NCBI GenBank assembly: GCA_029817715.1 | Contig: JARUPY010000474.1 | Span: 4,526,001-4,590,000 of the forward strand | Length of the DNA stretch: 64,000 nt | Direction: 5' to 3' | From: Melastoma dodecandrum | Taxonomy: Eukaryota > Streptophyta > Magnoliopsida > Myrtales > Melastomataceae | In this document: in pieces, positions 1 to 12,600 of the stretch | Layout: every line of letters begins with the position of its first letter | Position numbering within the stretch: the first letter of the stretch is position 1 | Notes under the pieces: model-generated | The model's database searches: none | Told to the model about the DNA's origin: nothing | What the model saw: the letters and a program-made list of their open reading frames with translations, nothing else | Program-made: the position numbers and the translations under genes

Positions 1-70
1 GACTACGTAAGACATTACTATTGGGAAAGGGAGGTTTGCGGAAACGCTGTCTTCTTAGTGGAGGTCTCAT
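1..70 (-). CDS. EPRV second ORF, left copy, cut by window start
   Basis: The reverse complement from 70 down to 1 gives the same first 23 codons as the ORF at 14186, with few changes. The rest lies outside the window, so its integrity cannot be judged. Confidence 0.7.
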   Translation of the reverse strand, partial: MRPPLRRQRFRKPPFPNSNVLRS

Positions 71-722
71 CACACCTACTATCAGTGGCCGCGACCTGCG
101 CCTGGCAGCCCTCCTGGCTATAACGGCAAGTGGTCCTTGTGGCAGTCGATAGCTTTACGGTTCTGAGAGAACCCTACCGAGTTAACAGTGTACTGCAAAC
201 ATCCATTTCACAATTAGAGTTTTAAGTAGTCAAAATCACAACGTTCATTACAAGATTTAGAGTTTGTCTGGGGAAGAGTCCTTTCCTTAAACAGGTCATA
301 CCATCATACTGAATTAAGTAACATAGATACGGAATAGCAAAACAAGAAATTTGCCAGCTTTAACCAAATACTAATATCAACAAAGGTGATAAAGGGTAAA
401 TAATTAAAACAAAGCAGAACCTGGAAAACTCTGGAAACAAGAGTGATAAAATGAATGCAAGATAAAGCATACGATGGATGCTGGACAAGAGAGTCATGAA
501 TTTGGGTTTTCTGGTTTTTGAATGTTTTTGGGTTTTCTGGGTTTTGCAGATGTTTTTGGGTTTATCGAAGGTGAGGAGGTTTCTTGAGAGATCGTCGATC
601 TAGGGAACCACCACTACTGGATAACACCTTGGGAGAAACTTAGCCGGCCATGGATATGGGAAAACTACTTGTGTATTAGCTCTGAATGTAAATTGCTCTG
701 CTTGCTCCTCTGGTGGGAGTGT

Positions 723-731
723 CTATTTATA
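723..731 (-). promoter_or_regulatory. EPRV TATA box, left copy
   Basis: This is the mirror image of the TATA box at 13524 (CTATTTATA on the + strand). It would fire leftward, out of the window. The two viral promoters therefore point away from each other and away from both polyprotein ORFs. Confidence 0.6.
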
Positions 732-885
732 TTACAGAAAACACACTATTGCTAATTGAAAGCAAAGCTGTAAAGCTAAGTTAGTGGGGCGTAATTTGCG
801 GAGGAATCTTGCAGCTTTTGGAAAGTTGATTGGCTGCTAGTGCCGGCCTTATCGTTAAGGCATCTTTCTTGTTCCTCATGGGCGG

Positions 886-3800
886 CTATTCTCGCGGTCG
901 CTTTCCTCGATTGTCGGGTAAGTGCGTTGAACTCCTTTTTTGAGTGGATGAGGGACCCGCTGAAGATTCTGGATTTGGGCCGGATGGGCCTGATGAGCTT
1001 GGGCCAAGGTCTACTTTGTCTAGGAAGTCTTGGGCAATATCTTCCCAATATACTCCGTCATCTTGATGTTCATGCTGGTGGAGCGCACATTGGAGCATGT
1101 GGACATGGTTCGGGTCTGTAAACTGGATCTGATGTTGGAGTACTACTTCTGGATCTAAGTATGGAACTCCGTTCTCTTTACAGAGCCTGATCTTCAAAAA
1201 TTCGTTGTCAGTGATGGCCATTTCTCTATCTGAATGAAGTGGAGCTTCATGAACTAGAGAAAAGGGGAGACTGGCGAATTCGTCTACTGTGTTGATGGAT
1301 GCCATCGCTTGTAGTCTTGCGTCGAAATACCAGTACCTGCGAAAAAGATAAACTGAATATGGGGTTATATCGCCGAACTTGAAGTATTTGTCTTGGTGAG
1401 CTTCAATCCAATTCTTCCATTGTGTTAGTGGTGCAAACCACGCTAGTACTTCAGCTAAGTGAGAGTGAGGCCTTCTGTGTGGTGTGAAAGTATAGAGATC
1501 TCCCAATTGTCCCAGATACGTGAGTAGTTCTTCAGTGGGGAATTCGAGAGCGATTATGTACTTGTGCAGGAGATACCATAAGAGCCACTTTAGTTCTTCA
1601 GGGAAGATACTCATTGGTTCAATAGGTATAGCTCTGAGGAAAGGGTAGCAGGGATGTAGTCCTTGTTCTGGGAACATCATTTGTCCATATTTGCTAAAAA
1701 TCCTTTCCAGATATCGTTTTACCATGAGGCCAGCATTGGCAAGGACTTCTTCCACGTGTTCCTTGTTGTCATAATGGATAATTTCTGGGGGAAGAATCCT
1801 CCTCATATCCAATGGTTTGGGTACATATGTACGTATCATGGCCTGCAAGCTTGGAATTTCCTGAAGTGAAGGATTAGAGATATCAAAGGGCCGAGAAAGG
1901 AAATCAGCAACCACATTGGTTCTGCCCTTGATATGCTTGGCGGTGAAGGTGTATTGTGAGAACCATTCTGAGAGTCTGAGTAACTGTGCATTTGGTATCT
2001 TCTTCTGTGTGAACTTAATCATGGATGGAAAAGAAGACATGTCACTTTCAACAATAAAATGATGGCCAATGAGATGGAACTCAAACTTTTTAATGCCATA
2101 CTTGACTGCCAGAATTTCCTTCATTGTTGAGTGATAGTGCTGCTCAGCTGTATTAAACCTCCCAGATTTATAGGCACATACCTGGCGTTTACCATCCTTT
2201 TCTTCTAAGAGGATGGCAGCCCAAAATTGGTCACTTGCATCTGTTTGGAGGATGCGAACTCCATCTGAGGGGATCTGCAAGGGAGGAAGCATCTGTAAAT
2301 GGGTCTTTAGGTATTTAACTGCTTCGGTTTGGGCTGGTCCCCAGGGTGACGAATCCTTCTTGAGTTGGGCCTCTAATGGACTGGTGTACCTGCTGATGTT
2401 AGGAACAAAATCTCTCGAGTAATTAACAATTCCCAGAAACTGCTGAACTTGTTTCTTTGTCAGATTTAGGTCCGGGAATTTTAATAGTTCTTGGGCTATA
2501 TGAGGTCCAGGGTGATACTGTCCATTGGTTAGTCTCATTCCCAAGAATTCCACTGAATGTTCAAAGAGTTTCATCTTTCTCTCTGAGAGCATTATGCCAT
2601 GTTCCTGTACAAGGTCTGCAAATTGTTTTAGCAGTTTTTCATGTGAAGGCCTGTCTGGGCTGAATAGCAGGATGTCATCAATATAAACAAGTGCAGAGTC
2701 CAAGATTGGTTCAAAGATCTTTATCATAACTTTCTGGAAAAGAGACGGGGCAGTCTTTAGTCCAAAGGGTAATACCGTCCATTGGTAATGTCCGTCTGGG
2801 ATGCAGAATCCCGTTTTCCATTTGTCATCAGGGTGTATGCCAAGTTGCCAGAAGCCACTTTTAAGGTCAAACTTTGAAAATATTTTTGCTTTGGCTAGTG
2901 AAGAGAATAATACTGTTCGCCTTGGCACAGGAAATTTGTCATCCTGTAGAAACTGGTTTAGAGGTTGATAATTTATAACTAACCTCCGTTTTCTCCTGAT
3001 CTGTTCGGATCGCTTGTTTACGTAAAACGCTTCACATGCCCACTGTGAGTTTGTTGGCTCAATTAATCCCTGCTGCAATAGAGAAGCACACTCTTTCTTA
3101 GCAGCTTTATTATCATCAGGATTCATACCTGAATGACTAGCTTTTGTGGGATTAATGTCTTCATTCTGTTTGAATGGCAGCCGAACAAAGAACTTGGAAT
3201 TCTTCCATAATGGATGAGGGCATTTCTGTAGAAATTCTTCATGACTTTCTGCAAAGGATGAGCTGAACACTTGTTTGATTCTTTCTGCAGGCTCAATAGA
3301 GAACATTCGAGTTAGTGATGTGTACGGCTTGAAATTTCCATGGTATTTGAGACCTGTAGATAAGATCATCAACTCAGGTAGTTTGTGCAAAATGTTCCAT
3401 CCAAGTACTATATCTCTGCCTGGAAGATCTGTGACATATAAGGAGGATTTGATAATGCAGTTGTGAAAAAGCTTTATCTGTAAATCCTTAGTCTTATGAG
3501 TGGTATGGAACACGTCACTTGATGCAGCCACAAATTTCTTCATGTAAGGTACCAGGAATTGTTGTGGCACGAGAATCGGGTTAATCATGCTTTCTGCTGC
3601 TCCAGTGTCTATGAAAGCAATGGCAGTAACTGGTCTATGGTACTTGGAAAAATATACCTGTACCTTTATATGTGGTGCCATCTGAGAAGCAGCAATGAGT
3701 GGGGGCTGTTGGCGTGAATCTCCTTCGTGAAGTTCTTCTTCATCTGAGTCTCCTGTAATAATGATGGTACCATTATTGGATTCTTCAGAAGGTACTTGCC

Positions 3801-6597
3801 TTATAGGAATGATGGGGAAATTCTGTCCTTCTGGATGAACTCGGATGGTGTATATTCCTTCTTCAGTATCGGTTTCTGAAAAATTTCCTTCAAGACAAAA
3901 AACTGTCTTTTTAGTTGGGAAATCTTCTAAGGAGAAAAGAGATTCAAGATCATCATTCCTTAAGGATGTCTGGGTGCACTCTTCAATTTGTGCCATTAAA
4001 CCTTTTCCCCTTCTGGGGCAGTTCTTTGCAAAGTGGTCAGGTTTGTTACAGATGAAGCATCTGGTGGACTTTCTTTGTGGTCCAACCTTCTTCTTGAATC
4101 TGAGGAATCTCTTCCACTTCTTTGGAAACCTGCGTGATTTCTTAGGGAACTTTTTTCCCTTGAAAGAATCCTTCTTCCCATGCTTTGTCTTGTGGGGCCT
4201 AGTTCCTGGAGCACAAGAGCACAAGTCTTTGGCGGTACACTTAATTTTGTACCTGTTTTTCTTGGCTCGGCAGACTTGGTCTAGACGTTTGTCTTGATTC
4301 AGAAATCCTTGGATGATTTCTTTCCTCTGGCATAGTTCATTGACCCCAGAGATAATTTCTTGCTGAATCTGCCCGACCGTTAGTTGAGCAATCCTAACAT
4401 TCTTACTGATAAGGCTTTTCTCAACCATAGCAGATATAGGTGGTTCTATCGAAGATAGAAATACAGGTTTGTATGTATTGTCTCCACCTAAATGCAAGAA
4501 TAGATGCAGCATTCTTTGGAAATGTTTATCCAGATCTTGTACCTTGTAAGAGCAGCATCTTCGCTGGAAGAATTCTGTCCTTTTTTCTTCCAAGAGGTCA
4601 TTTGGGTTGCCAATTAGATGAAGGTGGAGGTTGTTCATGAAGTCTGGTAAAGTCATGTTTACCATCTGGATTTGATCTTGTTCTGAGAACAAATTCCACC
4701 ATGTCTGCAATATGCCATGAAAGTTGGAGGTCAAATTTGTAAGGATATCAGAGGTGTTATATACAGTTACCCTCTTGTGAATGCACCACGCAAGAAAATC
4801 TTGTATGCGCTGAGGCCATTGGGTCCGTGGTATGTCATCAAAGGTGAACTTAGTATTTCCCTCTGTTCTCCTAGGAGGAGTTTCTTCCATTGACTCATCT
4901 GACTGTACTTCTTCTTGTCTATAGGTACTGGTTTCTGTCTCATCTCTGTCTGCCATGAATAGGTGAGGTAAAACCAATGATGAGGTTTCTGAGGTAACAT
5001 CAGATACCTGATCTGTTTCATCTGTAGAGGTGCCTTCTTCGGAAGAGGAGGTAGTTTCTTCTGATGAGCTTTCAGAAGTATTAGATTCTTCGTACTTGTC
5101 TGCCATTTGAATTTGAGAAGGTATAAACGGCGGACTTTGGGAGAAATAGCTTCCAATAGGGTCATGGTTATCATAATAACCGTCAGAAGTATTATCAGAA
5201 AGACTGGGTGAGGACTGAAGAGTAGTCGATTTTACCCATTTTCTTGTTGGGCAATCAAGAGAGTCCTGATGTCCTCGGATCATTAACTGCTGTGTCTGAG
5301 GGTTAGGACTAGACTGTGTCTCTGGACTGGGTGTTCGGTGTCTTTCTGTAGGTTTGGAGCTTTCTGACTTTCTCTTTCCTTCTCTAATTTCATTTCTTCT
5401 TCTGGATGACTTCTGTTGTTCTCTAATAACTTCTCTAATTTCTGCAGGATCTTTCTTTCCAGCTTGTCCATACAGAGGAGGAGCGTTAGAGGATATTTGC
5501 ATAAACGAAGAAGTCCTGTTACCAAAATCCAGAATATCAAAAGGCTTTGAGATGGGATTCAAACTTAACCCATAGCTTTGTGGGATAACTTGTGGTCGTC
5601 CAAAGCTTAATAGACTGGCAGGGTCTGGTTGTTTGTTTAGATCCACCTGTTTGTCTTCTAGGATTTTGATCTGCCTTTTGAGTTTGGCGATCTCATCATC
5701 GGGGTCAGACCTGAAATAAGAAGGGAATTTTCCCTTTTCAAAGTTATCTAACCTTTTTTGAAGGGATTGTAACATCGCCTGATTCTTATCTTGATGGGCG
5801 TCCATTTTTGCACTGAGCCTGGCCTCTGTTCCTGTCAAGAGTTCCTGAACAGAGTCTATTTTTCTGCAGATAGTATTGAGTCCTGCATTTTGGGCTAAGG
5901 CATTCTGGCTTTGCCAATTAAGGACATTTTCTGCAATACTATTTCTCAGGGGGTTGCCTTGTGCATCAACACCTGTGGGAATAGGAATCTTGGAACAATA
6001 TTTAATACCATCAACAGTTTGCTCATTTTGAGGTGGGAAGTTCAGTTCTCCGGGTCTTCCCATCATCATAATTTCTGATGGAGTGCAGTTAGGTATAGGA
6101 CTTACTGCTTCTTGAGCACAACTAGTTGGTAGTACAGCCTCTTGTACTGGGATTACCTGTGAGGACAGATTCTTCTTCTGCCATTTAAAAATATTTTTAT
6201 AACAAGGTAATACCTTAGAGGGCTTCTTTTTAGGCCGCAATCGTGGGGCTTGGTCAATCAGGAACTGCCATGCTCCATAATCTGTTCTGATTTGGGGAGC
6301 AGTATCTGCCTCATCATCTTTAGAGGGCTTCTGATACTGATCATTATCGTCATCACTGTCAGAGTCAGAATCAAAAGGCTTTCGTTGTCCTGACCTCTTT
6401 TGTCTCTTGGTATCCTCTTCATCGCTTGAGAGATGCTCATTTTTGCATCCACAAGTATCTGAGGAACAAACGTCCCAATAGCAGTGGTCAGTTGCTGGGT
6501 TTCTGAAGTGGTATGTTTCCTGTCCCTGTTCATCAAAAGAATGGATGATACGGTTAAGGGGATCAGGTTTCTTGTGCCGAGGAAGAGGTTGCATCAT
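886..6597 (-). CDS. EPRV polyprotein, left copy, lacking movement domain start
   Basis: An open frame of 1903 residues starts at an internal Met-Met pair equal to residue 325 of the right copy and ends at the same stop, with no net indels. It keeps the acidic/coiled-coil region, the coat region, the CCHC zinc knuckle (CFICNKPDHFAKNC), the retropepsin motif (AFIDTGAAES), the RT motif (YIDDILLF), RNase H and the C-terminal extension. Compared with the right copy I see only scattered substitutions, so the two have diverged little. The N-terminal 30K-type movement region is absent because the palindrome breaks at 6602. It has no viral promoter upstream in this orientation, so expression is doubtful. 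It is best read as a truncated viral relic that has kept its frame. Confidence 0.92.
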   Translation of the reverse strand: MMQPLPRHKKPDPLNRIIHSFDEQGQETYHFRNPATDHCYWDVCSSDTCGCKNEHLSSDEEDTKRQKRSGQRKPFDSDSDSDDDNDQYQKPSKDDEADTAPQIRTDYGAWQFLIDQAPRLRPKKKPSKVLPCYKNIFKWQKKNLSSQVIPVQEAVLPTSCAQEAVSPIPNCTPSEIMMMGRPGELNFPPQNEQTVDGIKYCSKIPIPTGVDAQGNPLRNSIAENVLNWQSQNALAQNAGLNTICRKIDSVQELLTGTEARLSAKMDAHQDKNQAMLQSLQKRLDNFEKGKFPSYFRSDPDDEIAKLKRQIKILEDKQVDLNKQPDPASLLSFGRPQVIPQSYGLSLNPISKPFDILDFGNRTSSFMQISSNAPPLYGQAGKKDPAEIREVIREQQKSSRRRNEIREGKRKSESSKPTERHRTPSPETQSSPNPQTQQLMIRGHQDSLDCPTRKWVKSTTLQSSPSLSDNTSDGYYDNHDPIGSYFSQSPPFIPSQIQMADKYEESNTSESSSEETTSSSEEGTSTDETDQVSDVTSETSSLVLPHLFMADRDETETSTYRQEEVQSDESMEETPPRRTEGNTKFTFDDIPRTQWPQRIQDFLAWCIHKRVTVYNTSDILTNLTSNFHGILQTWWNLFSEQDQIQMVNMTLPDFMNNLHLHLIGNPNDLLEEKRTEFFQRRCCSYKVQDLDKHFQRMLHLFLHLGGDNTYKPVFLSSIEPPISAMVEKSLISKNVRIAQLTVGQIQQEIISGVNELCQRKEIIQGFLNQDKRLDQVCRAKKNRYKIKCTAKDLCSCAPGTRPHKTKHGKKDSFKGKKFPKKSRRFPKKWKRFLRFKKKVGPQRKSTRCFICNKPDHFAKNCPRRGKGLMAQIEECTQTSLRNDDLESLFSLEDFPTKKTVFCLEGNFSETDTEEGIYTIRVHPEGQNFPIIPIRQVPSEESNNGTIIITGDSDEEELHEGDSRQQPPLIAASQMAPHIKVQVYFSKYHRPVTAIAFIDTGAAESMINPILVPQQFLVPYMKKFVAASSDVFHTTHKTKDLQIKLFHNCIIKSSLYVTDLPGRDIVLGWNILHKLPELMILSTGLKYHGNFKPYTSLTRMFSIEPAERIKQVFSSSFAESHEEFLQKCPHPLWKNSKFFVRLPFKQNEDINPTKASHSGMNPDDNKAAKKECASLLQQGLIEPTNSQWACEAFYVNKRSEQIRRKRRLVINYQPLNQFLQDDKFPVPRRTVLFSSLAKAKIFSKFDLKSGFWQLGIHPDDKWKTGFCIPDGHYQWTVLPFGLKTAPSLFQKVMIKIFEPILDSALVYIDDILLFSPDRPSHEKLLKQFADLVQEHGIMLSERKMKLFEHSVEFLGMRLTNGQYHPGPHIAQELLKFPDLNLTKKQVQQFLGIVNYSRDFVPNISRYTSPLEAQLKKDSSPWGPAQTEAVKYLKTHLQMLPPLQIPSDGVRILQTDASDQFWAAILLEEKDGKRQVCAYKSGRFNTAEQHYHSTMKEILAVKYGIKKFEFHLIGHHFIVESDMSSFPSMIKFTQKKIPNAQLLRLSEWFSQYTFTAKHIKGRTNVVADFLSRPFDISNPSLQEIPSLQAMIRTYVPKPLDMRRILPPEIIHYDNKEHVEEVLANAGLMVKRYLERIFSKYGQMMFPEQGLHPCYPFLRAIPIEPMSIFPEELKWLLWYLLHKYIIALEFPTEELLTYLGQLGDLYTFTPHRRPHSHLAEVLAWFAPLTQWKNWIEAHQDKYFKFGDITPYSVYLFRRYWYFDARLQAMASINTVDEFASLPFSLVHEAPLHSDREMAITDNEFLKIRLCKENGVPYLDPEVVLQHQIQFTDPNHVHMLQCALHQHEHQDDGVYWEDIAQDFLDKVDLGPSSSGPSGPNPESSAGPSSTQKRSSTHLPDNRGKRPRE

Positions 6598-6685
6598 GAA
6601 CAGAGCCTTTCCTTTCTTTTCTTCGAGGGGAGTGAGAGATCTAGACTAGGAACCCTACCTGGAGAAGCACCTTGCCTACACCACC

Positions 6686-9600
6686 ATGGATAACACTACT
6701 CATACTAGCTCTACCGTGATGAATGCTCCCATCACATTAGATTCAGGCCTTAGTATCAGAACCTCTACTTCCGACAAACTTGGTGGGTTATATGAGATAG
6801 CCCATAAGGAAGATTGGGAGGAAACAAAACTTCCTCTCCTCAACCCGTACAGCGCCTTCACCAAACCTTCCCTGAGCCCCATAAGGAGTATCAGAACATT
6901 AATAAGACATCCCTCATCAAAGGTACTCGAGTACGTCCAGGCCAGTAAATTCAGCCAACACCCTATCTGGGCCACACACAAGGAACAATTTGTGTCCCTA
7001 CAACTGCCTGCTGAATTTCCTAAACAATGGATTGACAGAGGATATACTCATCTCCACTTCGGAGCTATTAGACTTGCACTAACCTACCATGGCAGGAAAG
7101 GTCTTCCAGTCACTGCAAGAATGGCCCTACTGGACGTCAGATACAGAGAATATCAACATGCTTGTATCGGCACCGTAGAAACAACACTAAATGCTGGGAC
7201 AGTATTTGTTACACTTTATCCCAACTTCTGTATGTCTCTACAGGATTCCAACATACTGGATGCCTTACAAGTACAGGTCCAGATTGCAGGACCAGAACAA
7301 GATGAGAAATCCATTGAGGCAACCATGCATTACCAGATGGCTTATAGAGTGCAAAATCATGCACTAGACCTCAACGTTGCTGATAATAACGGTGATGCTT
7401 TACTTATCCGAAGTGATTACCATAACTCACAAGCCCCTACATGCCTATATGTACCCAGGCAGATAAGCAGAAATGACCTCCTCAAGCTCTTGCCTGAAAG
7501 ATGGATCACCAACTATGAGAAAACCCAGCAGAAGGTCAAGCCCATCCAGTCATCTGAAACAAAGTTTATCAGAGAAAAGGATGGCACCGTTATCATCAAA
7601 TTTGATCGGTCACATGAGAAGGATGCCCCAACTCCTTCAATTTTCCCAACCATGTTCATGATGCAACCTCTTCCTCGGCACAAGAAACCTGATCCCCTTA
7701 ACCGTATCATCCATTCTTTTGATGAACAGGGACAGGAAACATACCACTTCAGAGACCCAACAACTGACCACTGCTATTGGGATATCTGTTCCTCAAATAT
7801 TTGCGGATGCAAAAATGAAGATTATTCAAGCGATGAAGAGGATAACAAGAGACAAAAAAGGTCAGAACAGAGAAAGCCTTTTGATTCTGACTCTGATAGT
7901 GATGACGATAATGATCAGGATCAGAAGCCCTCTAAAGATGATGAGGCAAATACTGCTCCCCAAATCAGAACAGATTATGGAGCATGGCAGTTCCTAATTG
8001 ACCAAGCCCCACGATTGCGGCCTAAAAAGAAGCCCTCTAAGGTACTACCCTGCTACAAAAATATTCTTAAGTGGCAAAAGAAGAATCTGTCTTCGCAGAT
8101 AATCCCAGTACCAGAGGCTGTACTACCTACCAGTTGTGCTCAACAGGCTGCAAAGCTAATACCCACCTGCAAACCATCAGAAATTATGATGATGAGAAGA
8201 CCTGGAGAATTAAACTTCCCACCTCAAAATGAGCAAACCATAGACGGTATAAAATATTGCTCTAAGATTCCTATTCCTACAGGTGTTGATGCACAGGGCA
8301 ACCCCCTGAGAAATAGTATTGCTGAAAATGTCCTTAATTGGCAAAGCCAGAATGCCTTAGCCCAAAATGCAGGACTCAATACTATCTGCAGAAAAATAGA
8401 CTCTGTTCAGGAACTCTTGACAGGAACAGAGGCCAGGCTCAGTGCAAAAATGGACGCCCATCAAGATAAGAATCAGGCGATGTTACAATCCCTTCAAAAA
8501 AGGTTAGATAACTTTGAAAAGGGAAAATTCCCTTCTTATTTCAGGTCTGACCCCGATGATGAGATCGCCAAACTCAAAAGGCAGATCAAAATCCTAGAAG
8601 ACAAACAGGTGGATCTAAACAAACAACCAGACCCTGCCAGTCTATTAAGCTTTGGACGACCACAAGTGATCCCACAAAGTTATGGGTTAAGTTTGAATCC
8701 CATCTCAAAGCCTTTTGATATTCTGGATTTTGGTAACAGGACTTCTTCGTTTATGCAAATATCCTCTAACGCTCCTCCTCTGTATGGACAAGCTGGAAAG
8801 AAAGATCCTGCAGAAATAAGAGAAGTTATTAGAGAACAACAGAAGTCATCCAGAAAAAGAAATGAGATTAGAGAAGGAAAGAGAAAGTCAGAAAGCTCCA
8901 AACCTACAGAAAGACACCGAACACCCAGTCCAGAGACACAGTCTAGTCCTAACCCTCAGACACAGCAGTTAATGATCCGAGGACATCAGGACTCTCTTGA
9001 TTGCCCAACAAGGAAATGGGTAACATCGACTACTCTTCAGTCCTCACCCAGTCTTTCTGATAATACTTCTGACGGTTATTATGATAACCATGACCCTATT
9101 GGAAGCTATTTCTCCCAAAGTCCGCCGTTTATGCCTTCCCAGATTCAAATGGCAGACAGGTACGAAGAATCTAATACTTCTGAAAGCTCATCAGAAGAAA
9201 CTACCTCCTCTTCCGAGGAAGGCACCTCTACAGATGAAACAGATCAGGTATCTGATGTTACCTCAGAAACCTCATCATTGGTTTTACCTCACCTATTCAT
9301 GGCGGACAGGGACGAGACAGAAACCAGTACCTATAGACAGGAAGAAGTACAGTCAGATGAGTCAATGGAAGAAACTCCTCCTAGGAGAACAGAGGGAAAT
9401 ACTAAGTTCACCTTTGATGACATACCACGGACCCAATGGCCTCAGCGCATACAAGATTTTCTTGCGTGGTGCATTCACAAGAGGGTAACTGTATATAACA
9501 CCTCTGATATCCTTACAGACTTGACCTCCAATTTTCATGGCACTTTGCAGACATGGTGGAATTTGTTCTCAGAACAAGATCAAATCCAGATGGTAAACAT

Positions 9601-12600
9601 GACTTTACCAGACTTCATGAACAACCTCCACCTTCATCTAATTGGCAACCCAAATGACCTCTTGGAAGAAAAAAGGACAGAATTCTTCCAGCGAAGATGC
9701 TGCTCTTACAAGGTACAAGATTTGGATAAACATTTCCAAAGAATGCTGCATCTATTCTTGCATTTAGGTGGAGACAATACATACAAACCTGTATTTCTAT
9801 CTTCGATAGAACCACCTATATCTGCTATGGTTGAGAAAAGCCTTATCAGTAAGAATGTTAGGATTGCTCAACTAACGGTCGGGCAGATTCAGCAAGAAAT
9901 TATCTCTGGGGTCAATGAACTATGCCAGAGGAAAGAAATCATCCAAGGATTTCTGAATCAAGACAAACGTCTAGACCAAGTCTGCCGAGCCAAGAAAAAC
10001 AGGTACAAAATTAAGTGTACCACCAAAGATTTGTGCTCTTGTGCTTCAGGAACTAAACCCTACAAGACAAAGCATGGGAAGAAAGACTCCTCCAAAAAAC
10101 AAAAGTTCCCTAAGAAATCACGCAGATTCCCAAAGAAGTGGAAGAGATTCCTCAGATACAAGAAGAAGGTTGGACCACAAGGAAAGTCCACCAGATGCTT
10201 CATTTGCAATAAGCCTGACCACTTTGCAAAGAATTGCCCCAGAAGGGGAAAAGGCTTAATGGCACAAATTGAAGAATGCACCCAGACATCCCTGAGGGAT
10301 GATGATCTTGAATCTCTTTTCTCCTTAGAAGAATTCCCAACTAAAAAGACAGTTTTTTGTCTTGAAGGAGAATTTTCAGAAACCGATGCTGAAGAGGGAA
10401 TATACACCATCCGAGTTCATCCAGAAGGACAGAATTTCCCCATCATTCCTATAAGGCAAGTACCTTCTGAAGAATCCAATAATGGTACCATCATTGTTAC
10501 AGGAGAATCAGATGAAGAAGAACTTCTCGAAGGAGATTCACGCCAACAGCCCCCACTTATTGCTGCTTCTCAGATGGCACCACATATAAAAGTACAGGTA
10601 TATTTTTCCAAGTACCATAGACCAGTTACTGCCATTGCTTTCATAGACACTGGAGCAGCAGAAAGCATGATTAACCCGGTTCTCGTGCCCCAACAATTCC
10701 TGGTACCATACATGAAGAAATTTGTGGCTGCATCAAGTGATGTGTTCCATACCACTCATAGGACTAAGGATTTAAAGATAAAGCTTTTTCACAACTGCAT
10801 TATCAAATCCTCCTTATATGTCACAGATCTTCCAGGCAGAGATATAGTACTTGGATGGAACATTTTGCACAAACTACCTGAGTTGATGATCTTATCTACA
10901 GGTCTCAAATACCATGGAAATTTCAAGCCATACACATCACTAACCCGGATGTTTTCTATTGAGCCTGCAGAAAGAATGAAACAATTGTTCAGCTCATCCT
11001 TTGCAGAAAGTCATGACGAGTTTCTACAGAAATGCCCTCATCCATTATGGAAGAATTCCAAGTTCTTTGTTCGGCTGCCATTCAAACAGAATGAAGACAT
11101 TAATCCCACAAAAGCTAGTCATTCAGGTATGAATCCTGATGATAATAAAGCTGCTAAGAAAGAGTGTGCTTCTCTATTGCAGCAGGGATTAATTGAGCCA
11201 ACAAACTCACAATGGGCATGTGAAGCGTTTTACGTAAACAAGCGATCCGAACAGATCAGGGGGAAACGAAGGTTAGTTATAAATTATCAACCTCTAAATC
11301 AGTTCCTACAGGATGATAAGTTTCCTGTGCCAAGACGGACAGTAATGTTCTCTTCACTTGCCAAAGCAAAAATATTTTCAAAGTTTGACCTTAAAAGTGG
11401 CTTCTGGCAACTTGGCATACACCCTGATGACAAATGGAAAACAGGATTCTGTATCCCGGACGGACATTACCAATGGACGGTATTACCCTTTGGACTAAAG
11501 ACTGCCCCGTCTCTTTTCCAGAAAGTTATGATAAAGATCTTTGAACCAATCTTGGACTCTGCACTTGTTTATATTGATGACATCCTGCTATTCAGCCCAG
11601 ACAGGCCTTCGCATGAAAAACTGCTAAAACAATTTGCAGACCTTGTACAGGAACATGGCATAATGCTCTCAGAAAGAAAGATGAGACTCTTTGAACAGTC
11701 AGTAGAATTCTTGGGAATGAGACTAACCAATGGACAGTATCACCCTGGACCTCATATAGCCCAAGAACTATTAAAATTCCCGGACCTAAATCTGACAAAG
11801 AAACAAGTTCAGCAGTTTCTGGGAATTGTTAATTACTCGAGAGATTTTGTTCCTAACATCAGCAGGTACACCAGTCCATTAGAGGCCCAACTCAAGAAGG
11901 ATTCGTCACCCTGGGGACCAGCCCAAACCGAAGCAGTTAAATACCTAAAGACCCATTTACAGATGCTTCCTCCCTTGCAGATCCCCTCAGATGGAGTTCG
12001 CATCCTCCAAACAGATGCAAGTGACCAATTTTGGGCCGCCATCCTCTTAGAGGAAAAGGATGGTAAACGCCAGGTATGTGCCTATAAATCTGGGAAGTTT
12101 AATACAGCTGAGCAGCACTATCACTCAACGATGAAGGAAATTCTGGCAGTCAAGTATGGCATTAAAAAGTTTGAGTTCCATCTCATTGGCCATCATTTTA
12201 TTGTTGAGAGTGACATGTCTTCTTTCCCATCCATGATTAAGTTCACACAGAAGAAGATACCAAATGCACAACTACTCAGACTCTCAGAATGGTTCTCGCA
12301 ATACACCTTCACTGCCAAGCATATCAAGGGCAGAACCAATGTGGTTGCTGATTTCCTTTCTCGGCCCTTTGATATATCTAATCCTTCACTTCAGGAAGTT
12401 CCAAGCTTGCAAGCCATGATACGTACATATGTACCCAAACCATTGGATATGAGGAGGATTCTTCCCCCAGAGATTATCCACTATGATAATAAGGAACACG
12501 TGGAAGAAGTCCTTGCCAATGCTAGCCTCATGGTAAAACGATATCTGGAAAGAATTTTTAGCAAATATGGACGAATGATGTTCCCAGAGCATGGACTACA

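Larger units (their letters stand above)
1..6602 (-). mobile_element. Endogenous pararetrovirus, left (5'-truncated) copy
   Basis: This stretch is the reverse complement of 7653-14255 with almost no length change: base 1 pairs with about 14255, and the polyprotein stop at 886 pairs with that at 13369. It contains, on the minus strand, the polyprotein from internal residue 325 on, the promoter region and the first codons of the second ORF, which runs off the window. The copy breaks near 6602, inside the movement-protein region, so the viral 5' leader and first 324 codons are missing. It belongs to Caulimoviridae by its retropepsin, reverse transcriptase and RNase H without an integrase. The outer end lies outside the window. 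Confidence 0.93.
1..6602. repeat. Left arm of 6.6-kb inverted repeat
   Basis: The arm pairs with 7653-14255. Correspondence is linear (left plus right coordinates sum to about 14255-14256) over the whole arm, so indels are almost absent. The arm may extend beyond the window start. Confidence 0.95.

Noticed and set aside
3845..4297. 150-codon + frame over the left EPRV copy
   Set aside because: It is antisense to the conserved zinc-knuckle region of the polyprotein, and the same shadow appears in mirrored form at 10060-10410; it is a by-product of codon constraint.
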